64,000 bases of DNA, from positions 1-64,000 of the forward strand of contig PMZJ01000033.1 in assembly GCA_003170415.1 (NCBI GenBank). Direction: 5' to 3'. Position numbers and translations under genes: made by a program. Each line of letters opens with the position of its first letter. The first letter of the stretch is position 1. A model generated the notes under the pieces. That model was not told where the DNA came from and made no database searches. It worked only from the letters and a program-made list of their open reading frames with translations. Below, piece by piece: positions 8,701-16,436 of the stretch. The stretch comes from Phycisphaerales bacterium. GTDB taxonomy: Bacteria; Planctomycetota; Phycisphaerae; Sedimentisphaerales; Anaerobacaceae.

Positions 8701-9138
8701 CGCTTGACCACTTTTCGGTCCAATCAAGCCCTGGAACTGAGTCGTAGCAGAAGAAGTGCTAAGGGCGACGCAGACCCCGGCATCGGCGGCGATGGCGTGG
8801 AAGCGGTCTAATATGCGGTGGCGACGCGGCGGGTAGGTTGGCACCGCCACGCAACCAGCGTACAGGCAGCCGAAGAAGGCCGTAATGAAGTCGAGGCCGG
8901 GTGGATAGACCAACAGCACTCGCTGGCCGGCAAAGCCCATGTTCTGTAAGCGGGCGGCGATGGCGCGGGCCCGCTGATCGAACCGGGCGTACGTCAGGAC
9001 GGCTTGATTGGACTGGTCATCGAGCAGATGAATAAATGCAGGCATATCCGGACTTTCCTCGGTGTGGCGGCGCAGCATACGAACCAGATTGCCTGGAGCC
9101 TGATGTGGACTAACGCGCATTTTTGAGTGAACCGACAT
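5785..9138 (-). CDS. Fatty-acyl-AMP ligase / acyl carrier protein / alpha-oxoamine synthase fusion (serine palmitoyltransferase-like)
   Basis: A 1117-residue three-part enzyme. Residues ~15-590 are an adenylate-forming ligase of the FAAL type (YTSGSTSQPKG 183-193, YHDMGL 227-232, TGDLG 450-454, terminal Lys region KTSSGK 558-563). Residues ~620-695 are a carrier domain with the phosphopantetheine site LDSLQ (Ser653). Residues ~720-1117 are a fold-type I PLP enzyme of the alpha-oxoamine synthase family (VDEAHSLG 921-928; Schiff-base lysine in GTLSKS, Lys957). Inferred chemistry: a fatty acid is activated, loaded on the built-in carrier and condensed with an amino acid, releasing CO2 and giving a 3-keto amine. 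With the SDR and N-acyltransferase beside it, serine and sphingolipid synthesis is the best guess; alanine or glycine cannot be excluded. Stand-alone Spt enzymes are ~400 aa. Confidence 0.88.
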   Translation of the reverse strand: MSVHSKMRVSPHQAPGNLVRMLRRHTEESPDMPAFIHLLDDQSNQAVLTYARFDQRARAIAARLQNMGFAGQRVLLVYPPGLDFITAFFGCLYAGCVAVPTYPPRRHRILDRFHAIAADAGVCVALSTSSATTQFQGLIGPKSGQAATSSEILWLNTDEISDDLAEKWSEPAITSDTLAMLQYTSGSTSQPKGVMISHANLIDNTSIIHHAFGIQREDSGVFWLPTYHDMGLVGGVLVPVFAGGTSILISPADFLRKPITWLAAISKYRITISGGPNFAYDLCVRNITDEQRAALDLSSWALAFVGAEPIQPATLERFAAAFAPCGFKPSAFYPCYGLAEATLLVSGARRGSGATVQSFHDTALTKNRVEPVPDDNSHARRLVACGAPVDTMRVVIVNSKTNTEADPGCVGEIWIAGASVGQGYWHNPRLTSRSFNAHLSNTDEGPFLRTGDLGFMNDGQLYITGRREDLIIVRGLNHYPQDIEATARMSHPLLEVGYGAAFAVEDHGSQRLILVQEVKHNGEMDFKPVLDAVRMAVLDDHDLAMDTIVLVRSGTIPKTSSGKVQRHACRGAFLSGELKTLAEYRGLMVENADPGDTISPGIKGTDSSIPHPAPHSSQLSAFTVICQHAHALAGAALPALTPNTPIIALGLDSLQRLELVAAIEKTFGGYMPDAAYCQVQTLGELAQAVQKHLIDGPRSDVPSGQILPEQYDFAQFPEYAQLKRQERMLLAVNGDNPYFRVDQGGAGSAACIDGRQLINFCVYDYIGMSHDPQVAAAAKAAIDRYGTGAGASRLISGEKQVHRDLEQALAAFLNVPAAIVFVSGHATNVTTIGHLLGPDDLILHDNLAHNSIIQGAELSGATRRAFAHNDWMAMDAVLSEGRRRYRRVLIAIEGVYSMDGDFPDLPRFVELKKKHKTLILVDEAHSLGTMGPTGRGIGEHWGVARADVDLWMGTLSKSLASCGGYIAGSAELVEYLKYTAPGFVYSVGISPPNAAAALASLMILQRQPQRVELLHELSALFLKLAGEKGLDTGLAAAGTPVIPVIVGSSAKSLRLSKALFQRGINVQPILYPVVPEHAARLRFFITTNHTRAQIHTTVNAIADELKALDQHSGIMGT

Positions 9139-9355
9139 ATGTGCTTTTCATGAACATAATTACGATTGGTACCGCCGATTTTGCTCACAACTTTTTCGGA
9201 GACGGTTTAAAAGTTTACTCGCGCTACATTTGTATTAATTGTAAAATCTGGAGCGTACAAAGCAAGTATATTTTCAAGGATTCTCCTTGTCGGTTTCCCA
9301 GTGATAAGTGTATGATAACGCTTAACAGCCAGGACAGTTTTGTGTACGGAGCCGC
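9139..9355. promoter_or_regulatory. Divergent intergenic region between ligase fusion and PAP2 gene
   Basis: A 217-nt AT-rich spacer between divergently transcribed genes, so it must hold promoters for both the lipid-synthase transcript (minus) and the PAP2 gene (plus). I could not pick convincing -35/-10 pairs or an operator by eye. Confidence 0.4.
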
Positions 9356-10312
9356 ATGAGAAATCTCAGCTTAAATGGAACCGACAGAATAACCATACTC
9401 TATAACGTCATCGTGGTTATTTTCACCTTTATTTTCAGAGTAAATATTGCGGCATACGGTTACCATCTCGCATTTAACCTCTCTGTTATCCTTTTCGTCC
9501 TTTTATTAAGCCTTGGCGGGAAGAGCAGTTTGAGAAAAACAGGGACTGGCACAAGCGATGTCCTCCGAGACGTGCCTGTACCTGCTTTTCTTCGCATTCT
9601 GAGTCTGTGGTATCCCCTGGTCCTGTACGGTTTTTTTTACTATCAGACCGGATTACTCAACACGGTTGTCGTACAAAAGTTTATGGATAGCTTTTTTCTT
9701 AATCTGGACGTGCGTATCTTCGGCAAATTTCCCGGTTTCTTCCTCAGCGGCACACACGGCAATGCCTTTCTTGATGAGTTTTTTCACTTTTTTTACTTTA
9801 GTTATTATCTGATAATTCCCCTGACCTGCGTTTTGCTCTATCGCAAAGATGCAAAGATTTTCGAGAGCTTCATGTTCCAGCTTTCATCCTTGTTCTACGT
9901 GTGTTATGTCATATACATATTTCTGCCCGTTGAGGGCCCGGTCCAGTTTCGAAATGAATATTATCTTCAACACGGCGTGTTTCGCGCAATAGTGGATTTT
10001 ATTTGGGCAAAGGGAGAAAATCCGGGCGCATGCTTTCCAAGTTCTCACGTTGCGGTTACGTTTCTGGTAGCGTGGTGGGGGGGCAAACATTTTAAAAGGC
10101 TCAAAATCTTTTACTGGCTGACTTTTCTGTTCCTCTCTATTGCCACGGTCTACTGCATGTTTCATTATGCCGTCGATGTTATTGGGGGCCTGCTCCTCGG
10201 CGTTCTCGCAGTCCTTACGTTTAACTGGGTAGAGCACTATAACTTAAATTGCTCTGTTTGTTCTCTAAATGAAGCAAATGCGGAAGGCGATGCGCGATCG
10301 GCAAAACGATGA
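9356..10312 (+). CDS. PAP2-superfamily integral membrane enzyme; candidate sphingolipid headgroup transferase or lipid phosphatase
   Basis: A 318-residue polytopic membrane protein with about six helices. The PAP2 signature is in the C-terminal half: CFPSSHVA with His231, then HYAVD with His270 and Asp274 four residues apart, as in the phosphatase/inositol-phosphorylceramide-synthase branch. The classic first motif KxxxxxxRP is not evident, which also favours the IPC-synthase-like (PAP2_3) branch over PgpB-type phosphatases. A short GGAG stands just before the ATG. It is divergent from the ligase-ACP-synthase fusion, so a head-group or dephosphorylation step on its lipid is plausible. The substrate is inference. 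Confidence 0.75.
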   Translation: MRNLSLNGTDRITILYNVIVVIFTFIFRVNIAAYGYHLAFNLSVILFVLLLSLGGKSSLRKTGTGTSDVLRDVPVPAFLRILSLWYPLVLYGFFYYQTGLLNTVVVQKFMDSFFLNLDVRIFGKFPGFFLSGTHGNAFLDEFFHFFYFSYYLIIPLTCVLLYRKDAKIFESFMFQLSSLFYVCYVIYIFLPVEGPVQFRNEYYLQHGVFRAIVDFIWAKGENPGACFPSSHVAVTFLVAWWGGKHFKRLKIFYWLTFLFLSIATVYCMFHYAVDVIGGLLLGVLAVLTFNWVEHYNLNCSVCSLNEANAEGDARSAKR

Positions 10313-10358
10313 TGCCGACAAAAGCAAAGGAGAATTGATTTCTTAGAGGAATACGGCG

Positions 10359-10913
10359 CTATTTCGCCCCGATCTTTTGGAAGCGTTTCTCTCCTGTCTT
10401 GAGGTCTTTCCCGTAGAGCTCGATATAGCGGATTTTGGGTCCCAACAGTCCGTCGGTGGCATTGATGTAAATCTTCTCCAAAACGGCCGGCCGGCCATCG
10501 ATGACCAGCTCGGCACGAACGGTATCCCCATCCTTCCTCACAGTGATCTGCCCCTGAGGTACGGCCACCACGGTCATTTTATAACCATTCACCGACGGGT
10601 CCGGCTTAATGTGAAAGCCATAGGCCCTCTTCTTCTCGATCCAGTTGAGTTCCTCCCGTCGGCCGTCCTCAGTGAGCAAGACCCAGTAGACGATCACCGG
10701 TTCATTGGGGTCCAAGTTACCGTCGGCGCTGAGTTGGGCGTCGTAGTGCACGACGTTGGTGTTCTTGTTCCGCTCGATAATGAACAGCGGCTGAGTTTTT
10801 TTCTGGGCCGGAGCGGGACCTGGCTTCTTTTCCATTTGCTTTGCGCAAGCAGCAAGGGAAAATGACACGGCCGTCACGGCAAAAACGACAAACCACCATA
10901 TTGCCTTTTTCAT
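10359..10913 (-). CDS. DUF4833-like lipoprotein
   Basis: A 184-residue protein starting MKKAIWWFVVFAV with a lipoprotein signal peptide and lipobox SLAAC (Cys about residue 23), so it is probably anchored in a membrane on the periplasmic side. The mature part opens with LFIIERNKNTNVVHYDAQL and continues as a beta-rich domain (VIVYWVLLTEDGRREELNWIE, then ERELYGKD-like end). That pattern resembles DUF4833, a family of unknown function. The ATG at 10913 is preferred over an upstream extension because the signal peptide starts there. It converges with the PAP2 gene (46 nt apart); a lipid-related role is only suggested by position. Confidence 0.7.
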   Translation of the reverse strand: MKKAIWWFVVFAVTAVSFSLAACAKQMEKKPGPAPAQKKTQPLFIIERNKNTNVVHYDAQLSADGNLDPNEPVIVYWVLLTEDGRREELNWIEKKRAYGFHIKPDPSVNGYKMTVVAVPQGQITVRKDGDTVRAELVIDGRPAVLEKIYINATDGLLGPKIRYIELYGKDLKTGEKRFQKIGAK

Positions 10914-11293
10914 GGGCTCATACCCCAAAATCGTTTCATCAAAGCAGACTCCTCTCATGCATTATCAACCTGAAAAGCATAACATATCCAAGATACCCAT
11001 AGACTGGTTAAGCTTCAAGCATTTTGCCGCATTTTGCGTTTGCTCAAAATTTTCATTTTGTATTATCCTTTCGCAGATTTACGAGGGCCTTGATTGTTGT
11101 TTTGATATGCCCCGGCAGGTCTGGCCAGGCCCGGATTATGGTTGCAAGTTCGGGATGTATCTGCAATAATTTGTCCAAGCCAGCGGACAAGACAGAAGTT
11201 TGAAGCGCTGTAAGCTCTTTGTTATCAGATGCTCCACTTTCAATGTTATTGATAATGTTGCCTGATGGCGTGGCAAGACGCCCCCCATAAACT
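10914..11293. other. Intergenic region upstream of tadA holding a gene remnant
   Basis: No full gene. The minus strand from 11053 to about 11240 reads like the C-terminal part of a small helical protein (separate entry). The rest is AT-rich and shows no clear promoter. Confidence 0.4.
11053..11292 (-). pseudogene. Possible remnant of a small helical protein (C-terminal part)
   Basis: On the minus strand a frame reads NKELTALQTSVLSAG, then LDKLLQIHPELATIIRAWPDLP and GHIKTTIKALVN before the stop at 11053. The composition (ELATII, AWPDLP, HIKxxIxALV) is protein-like and resembles the end of short uncharacterised proteins whose tails read AWPxLPxxIKxAIxALV. The 5' part overlaps the start of tadA and has no convincing start codon or ribosome-binding site. 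I therefore call it a decayed fragment; a short intact gene starting at the GTG near 11292 is possible. Confidence 0.3.
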
Positions 11294-11815
11294 ATGATTG
11301 AGCCGATAGACAATCCCAATTCTGAATTCTCGGTTGATGAGCAGTATATGCGTATTGCGATTGACCAGACCAAAATTGCCGAGGAGAATGGCGATGTGCC
11401 GATAGGGGCGGTGATTGTTCATAACAACACAATCATCGCAAAGGCATATAATCAGCGGGAACAATTGCAGGACCCGACGGCGCATGCGGAAATCATCGCG
11501 CTTACCCAGGCGGCAGCGGCTTTGGAAAACTGGCATTTGAATGACTGCACGATTTATGTTACTCTTGAACCCTGTTGTATGTGCGCCGGGGCTTTGGTAT
11601 TGTCTCGCATCGACCGATTAGTATATGGCTGTGACGACCCTAAAACGGGCGCGGTGAAAAGCTTGTATAATATCGTTGGGGATAAACGCCTGAATCACCG
11701 TGTCGAGGTAACAAGCGGCGTATTGGCCGGCGAATGTGGCGCATTATTAACAGAGTTCTTTAAGAAGCGCAGGCCCGAAGGGCCAAAATCAGAAGTCGAA
11801 AATCATAAATCATAA
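11294..11815 (+). CDS. tadA: tRNA-specific adenosine deaminase TadA
   Basis: A 173-residue cytidine/deoxycytidylate-deaminase-fold enzyme with the zinc and proton-shuttle motif HAEII and the paired-cysteine motif PCCMCAGAL. The surrounding sequence (AIDQTKIAEENGDVPIGAVIV, RIDRLVYGCDDPKTGAV) is characteristic of TadA, which converts A34 to inosine in tRNA-Arg(ACG) and acts in the cytosol. The ATG at 11294 lacks an obvious ribosome-binding site; an ATG at 11348 (MRIAIDQT) is the alternative and would remove a non-conserved extension. The C-terminal ~15 residues (PEGPKSEVENHKS) come from a repeat-like stretch and are probably an acquired tail. tRNA-Ser follows 8 nt after the stop. Confidence 0.92.
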   Translation: MIEPIDNPNSEFSVDEQYMRIAIDQTKIAEENGDVPIGAVIVHNNTIIAKAYNQREQLQDPTAHAEIIALTQAAAALENWHLNDCTIYVTLEPCCMCAGALVLSRIDRLVYGCDDPKTGAVKSLYNIVGDKRLNHRVEVTSGVLAGECGALLTEFFKKRRPEGPKSEVENHKS

Positions 11816-11823
11816 ATTGTTAT

Positions 11824-11910
11824 GGAGAGGTGTCCGAGTGGCCGAAGGAGCACGCTTGGAAAGCGTGTGTGCGGCTTGCCGTACCGCGGGTTCGAATCCC
11901 GCCCTCTCCG
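11824..11910 (+). tRNA. tRNA-Ser(GGA)
   Basis: An 87-nt class II tRNA with acceptor GGAGAGG/CCTCTCC, discriminator G, anticodon stem CACGC/GCGTG with loop TTGGAAA (GGA at 11858-11860), and the long variable arm typical of serine tRNAs (TGTGCGGCTTGCCGTACC). T-arm CGGG TTCGAAT CCCG. Confidence 0.95.
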
Positions 11911-11970
11911 TTTTGTCTTTGGCAAAACAGAGTCCCTATTTATCGGGGCGTTCTATTGTTCTACTGCTCA
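11911..11970 (+). repeat. tRNA-trailing repeat (TTTGGCAAAA ... GGGGCGTTC), copy 2
   Basis: Directly after tRNA-Ser: TTTTGTC, TTTGGCAAAA, GAGTCCCT, then CGGGGCGTTC and TTGTTCTACTG. It matches the word order downstream of tRNA-Glu (3351-3425) with a different central hairpin. The TTTTG/CAAAA arms can pair. Confidence 0.45.
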
Positions 11971-12077
11971 ACTATCAACCGGCCGCGAAGAATATCAAAA
12001 GTCATCAGCGTCTCATCGCCGGGCTTGTTAAACTCACCCCGGCTCGTTTCCTCGCGAAATATTATTAAGCAATGAGA

Positions 12078-15000
12078 TTATTGCCTGCATTTGCTCATAT
12101 AGTAAAGGACAGGAACCATAGTTCTGGATAGTAAGGTCGCGGCGACCTCGCCTGCCATAAGCGAGATAGCCATACCCTGAAAAATAGGGTCGAGAAGAAT
12201 GACTGATGAGCCGACAACAACCGCTGCGGCTGTTAATAACATAGGCCTGAAGCGGATTATACCGGCCTGAACGATGGCTTCTTTAAGCTCTATTCCCTCA
12301 GCAAGTTTCAGTTCGATGAAATCAACCAGTATGATTGAGTTTCGGACAACTATGCCTGCGCCCGCGATGAAACCAATCATTGAAGTCGCGGTGAAAAACG
12401 CGCCCATAAGGGCGTGGCCCGGCAGAATGCCGACAAGTGACAACGGAATGGGAGCAAGGATTACCAGCGGCGTTATGAAGGATTTGAACCAGCCGACGAC
12501 CATAACGTAAATCAGGACAATTACCGCCGCGAAGGCCAGGCCGAGGTCGCGGAAAACTTCGTATGTGATGTGCCATTCGCCGTCCCATTTCATAGCGTAT
12601 TTAGTTGTCAGCCAGGGCTGCGTCGTGGAATACTGCGTCATCGAATAACCTTCAGGCAGCTTGAGATTTTTTATGTCCTTTTGCATTTTGAGAATCGCGT
12701 AAACCGGGCTTTCGAGGTCTCCGCCTGCTTCGCCAAGGACATACACAACGGGTTTAAGATTTTTGTGATAAATGGTTTTGTCTATAATGCCCTCTTTTGT
12801 TTTGACCAGTTCCGAAATGGGGACAATATTGCCCGCGGACCCCCTGACGGTTAGCTGCATCAGGTCGGCGAGATTCGCGCGCTTGGCCAGAGGGGTTTGA
12901 AGGAATAATTCGACCGGCTCCTTATCGTCCGCTATGTGAACAAGCCCGGCAACTGTGCCATTCAATCCTGCTGTAATGGTTTTGCTTATATCTTCAGTTG
13001 CGATGCCGTTAAGCGATGCCTTGACTTTATCGACCTCGAAGTCGATTTTTTTCTGGTCGGCTTCGACATACCAGTCAACATCCACGACGCCAGGGGTTTT
13101 TTCAAAAATGCCCATCACCTGTCCGGCTATTTCAATCTGGCGTTTGTAATCGGGGCCGTAAATTTCCGCGACGAGCGTGCTAAGCACCGGCGGGCCGGGC
13201 GGCATCTCAAGGACTTTTATTCTCGCGTTATATTTGTCGCCTATTTCTTTTATGAAAGGCCTGATGCGTTTGGCAATCTGGTGGCTCTGCTCTTTTCGAT
13301 GCTCCTTTGAAACCAAATTTACCTGAATGTCCGCGACATTTGCGCCGGTTCTAAGGAAATAATGCCTGACAAGGCCGTTGAAATTAAATGGGCCGGATGT
13401 CCCGATATATGACTGATAATTTATCACTTCGGGCATCGTGGCAAGATACTGGCCGATTTCCTTGGTCAAAGCGGCTGTTTGTTCGAGTGTAGCGCCTTCG
13501 GGAGTATCAATAATGACCTGCATTTCACTTTTATTATCGAAGGGCAGCATCTTTACTACGACCAGTTTGAGCGGCAGTAAAAGAACCGCGCCGAACAGCA
13601 GAACCCCGACGATTGCAAAGGCAATCATCCTGTGAGAATTGCTTTCAAGCAGCCATCTCAGATTCTTTTCATACACAGTATTGAGGCGGTCAAGCAGACC
13701 TTTCTTTTCGCCGTGACCTTCGTGACCATGTGGTGTCTTTTTTAAGACCTTGTAACTAAGCCAGGGGCTTACGATGAAGGCAATCAGTAAAGAAATCAGC
13801 ATAGCTGCGGACGCTCCTACCGGGATCGGCCTCATATAAGGCCCCATAAGCCCGCGGACAAACGCCATTGGCAGCAGAGCGGCGATTACTGTGAAAGTAG
13901 CAAGTATCGTAGGATTGCCGACTTCGTCAACGGCACGCACAGCGGTTTCAACTGAAACGCCGTCGAGCTTGAAATGCCTGTAGATATTTTCGACAACCAC
14001 GATGGCGTCATCGACAAGGATACCTATTGAGAATATCAGCGCAAAGAGCGTTACACGATTCAGCGTATAGCCGTAAATGTATGTAACAAAAATTGTCAGC
14101 GCAAGCGTTACCGGCACCGCGACAAAAACCACCAGCGACGCCCTTATACCAAGGGCAATAGCGATAAGGACCGTCACGGAAACAGCGGCGATAAACATAT
14201 GCTTAAGCAACTCGTTCGATTTTTCTTCTGCGGTATCGCCGTAATTGCGAGTCGTAGTAACCGATACATCGAGCGGTATAACGGCGCCTTTGAGCGCCTC
14301 AATTTTTTTCAGGATTCGATTACTCAGGTCGGTGGCGTTAGTGCCCTTCTTTTTAGCGATGGCAATTGTTACGGCCTCATAAGTGCCGGCCTGTTTTACA
14401 GGCGAACCAGGGCCGAAATTCATCAGGACATAACTGGAAATCTCTTCCGGCCCGTCGGTGATATCAGCGATGCTGCCAAGGTAAACCGGCTTGCCATCAA
14501 CTACGTTGACAACGATTTTTCCGACGTCCTGCGCACTATTCAGAAACCCGCCGGTTTCCACGACAAATTCCTCGTTTCCCGCCGGGAAAGTCCCGGAAGC
14601 GAGTTTATAATTTGCGTTACCCAACACACCCATTATCTGAAGCGGCGTCGTTTTATATGCACGCAGTTTCAATGGGTCGAGATTTATTTTTACCTGGCGT
14701 TTCTGCCCACCTGTAATGGTAATTTCGCTGGTATCGGCATCCTGCTTGATATCATCGCGTAACTGGGTCGCGACGCGTCTTAATTCATAGTCGGTATAAT
14801 TCGGGTTTTTGCTCCACAGCGTAATCGCAAGCGTAGGGACATCGTCGATTGAACGTGGCTTGACCAACGGCTTTGAGACGCCCGGTGGAATCTTGTCATA
14901 GTTGGACATCAGCTTGTTGTAAAGCTTGACGATACTGTCTTCCATATTTTTGCCGACGTAAAACCGCACTGTTACCATACTGCTGCCGGGACGCGAAATC

Positions 15001-15254
15001 GAATAGACATATTCGACTCCGTTTATTTCCCACAGAAATTTTTCCATCGGTGCGGTAACGCGTTCTTCGACTTCCTTTGCTGATGCGCCCGGGTATGAGA
15101 CGAAAACATCTATCATCGGCACGATTATCTGGGGTTCTTCCTCGCGCGGGGTGACTATCACGGCAAAAACACCTAATATCACCGAAGCCAATATGATAAT
15201 CGGCGTCAGTTTCGACTGTATGAACGTCTGGGCGATTTTACCCGCTAATTGCAC
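12078..15254 (-). CDS. RND-family efflux transporter permease (inner membrane)
   Basis: A 1058-residue AcrB/CzcA-superfamily transporter with the usual two-fold layout: TM1 near residues 16-34, a large periplasmic loop, TM2-7, a second loop, TM8-12. The proton-relay acidic pair sits in [17 protein letters not shown], as in RND pumps. The start is a GTG at 15254 with an AAGGGA ribosome-binding site about 8 nt upstream. It is the last gene of an OMF-adaptor-pump operon read from 17849. The N-terminal sequence ([22 protein letters not shown]) belongs to the broad hydrophobe/metal branch; substrate cannot be told from sequence. Confidence 0.93.
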   Translation of the reverse strand: MQLAGKIAQTFIQSKLTPIIILASVILGVFAVIVTPREEEPQIIVPMIDVFVSYPGASAKEVEERVTAPMEKFLWEINGVEYVYSISRPGSSMVTVRFYVGKNMEDSIVKLYNKLMSNYDKIPPGVSKPLVKPRSIDDVPTLAITLWSKNPNYTDYELRRVATQLRDDIKQDADTSEITITGGQKRQVKINLDPLKLRAYKTTPLQIMGVLGNANYKLASGTFPAGNEEFVVETGGFLNSAQDVGKIVVNVVDGKPVYLGSIADITDGPEEISSYVLMNFGPGSPVKQAGTYEAVTIAIAKKKGTNATDLSNRILKKIEALKGAVIPLDVSVTTTRNYGDTAEEKSNELLKHMFIAAVSVTVLIAIALGIRASLVVFVAVPVTLALTIFVTYIYGYTLNRVTLFALIFSIGILVDDAIVVVENIYRHFKLDGVSVETAVRAVDEVGNPTILATFTVIAALLPMAFVRGLMGPYMRPIPVGASAAMLISLLIAFIVSPWLSYKVLKKTPHGHEGHGEKKGLLDRLNTVYEKNLRWLLESNSHRMIAFAIVGVLLFGAVLLLPLKLVVVKMLPFDNKSEMQVIIDTPEGATLEQTAALTKEIGQYLATMPEVINYQSYIGTSGPFNFNGLVRHYFLRTGANVADIQVNLVSKEHRKEQSHQIAKRIRPFIKEIGDKYNARIKVLEMPPGPPVLSTLVAEIYGPDYKRQIEIAGQVMGIFEKTPGVVDVDWYVEADQKKIDFEVDKVKASLNGIATEDISKTITAGLNGTVAGLVHIADDKEPVELFLQTPLAKRANLADLMQLTVRGSAGNIVPISELVKTKEGIIDKTIYHKNLKPVVYVLGEAGGDLESPVYAILKMQKDIKNLKLPEGYSMTQYSTTQPWLTTKYAMKWDGEWHITYEVFRDLGLAFAAVIVLIYVMVVGWFKSFITPLVILAPIPLSLVGILPGHALMGAFFTATSMIGFIAGAGIVVRNSIILVDFIELKLAEGIELKEAIVQAGIIRFRPMLLTAAAVVVGSSVILLDPIFQGMAISLMAGEVAATLLSRTMVPVLYYMSKCRQ

Positions 15255-15278
15255 GATTTATTCCCTTATACACGTCTC

Positions 15279-16418
15279 TCAATTGTTGTCGTTGCCTATG
15301 ATTTGGCCTTCGGAAACATTATTCACGCCTGCGGCTATGATTTTTTCGCCGTCGTTTAGACCGGCGAGCACTTCTACGTCGTCGCTAAAAGTTTTCCCGG
15401 TTCTAATCATTCGATAACTGATGCGGCTTCCTTTACCGACGATATATACGCCCATCAATTGGCCTTTATGAACGATTGCCGCGGCGGGGACAGCAAATAT
15501 GTTTCGGCTTTTCTGCGGAATCAGGACGCGGGCGTAAAGACCGTTTGTGAGCGAATGCTCATTCGGGTTTTCTGTAATAACCGCTTTTACAACAAACGTT
15601 CGGGATGATGCGTCAACCGAGGGCACTACCTCGCTGATAATACCTTTGAATGTTTTGGGAATTGAATCGACAACCACGTCAACCGGCATCGAGACGTTAA
15701 CCTGATTGGCCATACTTTCATCGACGCTCGTCTCAACTTTATAGCCGGTATTATCCTCTATGGTCATCAGCGGCATCCCCGGCGTGGCCATACTGCCTTT
15801 ATCGATTGTCTTGTGAGTGACAACGCCGTTAATAGGCGAGGTAATCCGCGAAAAATCGAGATTAATCTTTGCCTGGTTGGCATTTGCCTTCGCCGCTTCA
15901 ACTGAGGCCTGTGCCCGCTGAAAATCCAGGACTGCACGCTGTTTCTGGTTTGTCATCTGGTCCATTTCCTGCCCGGAGATGGCTTTTTCGTCATATAATT
16001 GCTTGTATCTGTTATAGGTTGTTTCAGCCAGCGTTTTATTGCTCTTCGCTGTTTCCAGCGATTTCATCGCTTCGTTGCGGGACGCCTGTGCGGCTTTGGC
16101 TCGCTGAGCCAGGTCATTATCGTCTATCAGCAATAATTCCTGCCCCGCGGCAACTTTGTCCCCCTGCTTTACGAGCACATCGGTAACAGCACCCATAATC
16201 CGGCTTGAAATCACACTGATGGTTTTGGCCTGTATCGTGCCGGCTGCCTCGTAAAAATCGTTTACGTCTTTTTTGTGTATCGTCGTTATAGTAACGTTTT
16301 GGACCGCGACCCCCACGTCGGAAGTATGGCCCGGCTTGTGGCGATTAAAAACAAAAAACAAAACCAGCAATACGGCAATTGCCGCGATTACGCCTATCGA
16401 CGTCTTTTTGATATTCAT
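15279..16418 (-). CDS. RND efflux periplasmic adaptor (membrane fusion protein, HlyD/AcrA type)
   Basis: A 379-residue protein with an N-terminal signal-anchor (IGVIAAIAVLLVLFFVF), a lipoyl/barrel-sandwich half-motif (AGTIQAKTISVISSRIMGAV), an alpha-helical hairpin rich in Ala/Gln/Lys (QAKAAQASRNEAMKSLETAKS and onward), and C-terminal beta-barrel and membrane-proximal domains. It bridges the pump and the outer-membrane channel in the periplasm. It lies 18 nt after the channel gene and 24 nt before the pump gene, so all three form one operon. Confidence 0.93.
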   Translation of the reverse strand: MNIKKTSIGVIAAIAVLLVLFFVFNRHKPGHTSDVGVAVQNVTITTIHKKDVNDFYEAAGTIQAKTISVISSRIMGAVTDVLVKQGDKVAAGQELLLIDDNDLAQRAKAAQASRNEAMKSLETAKSNKTLAETTYNRYKQLYDEKAISGQEMDQMTNQKQRAVLDFQRAQASVEAAKANANQAKINLDFSRITSPINGVVTHKTIDKGSMATPGMPLMTIEDNTGYKVETSVDESMANQVNVSMPVDVVVDSIPKTFKGIISEVVPSVDASSRTFVVKAVITENPNEHSLTNGLYARVLIPQKSRNIFAVPAAAIVHKGQLMGVYIVGKGSRISYRMIRTGKTFSDDVEVLAGLNDGEKIIAAGVNNVSEGQIIGNDNN

Positions 16419-16436
16419 ACGAGTATTCCTGACAGT

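Noticed and set aside
11817..12075. Three overlapping open frames at tRNA-Ser
   Set aside because: All read through the tRNA gene and the trailing repeat; none has protein-like composition.
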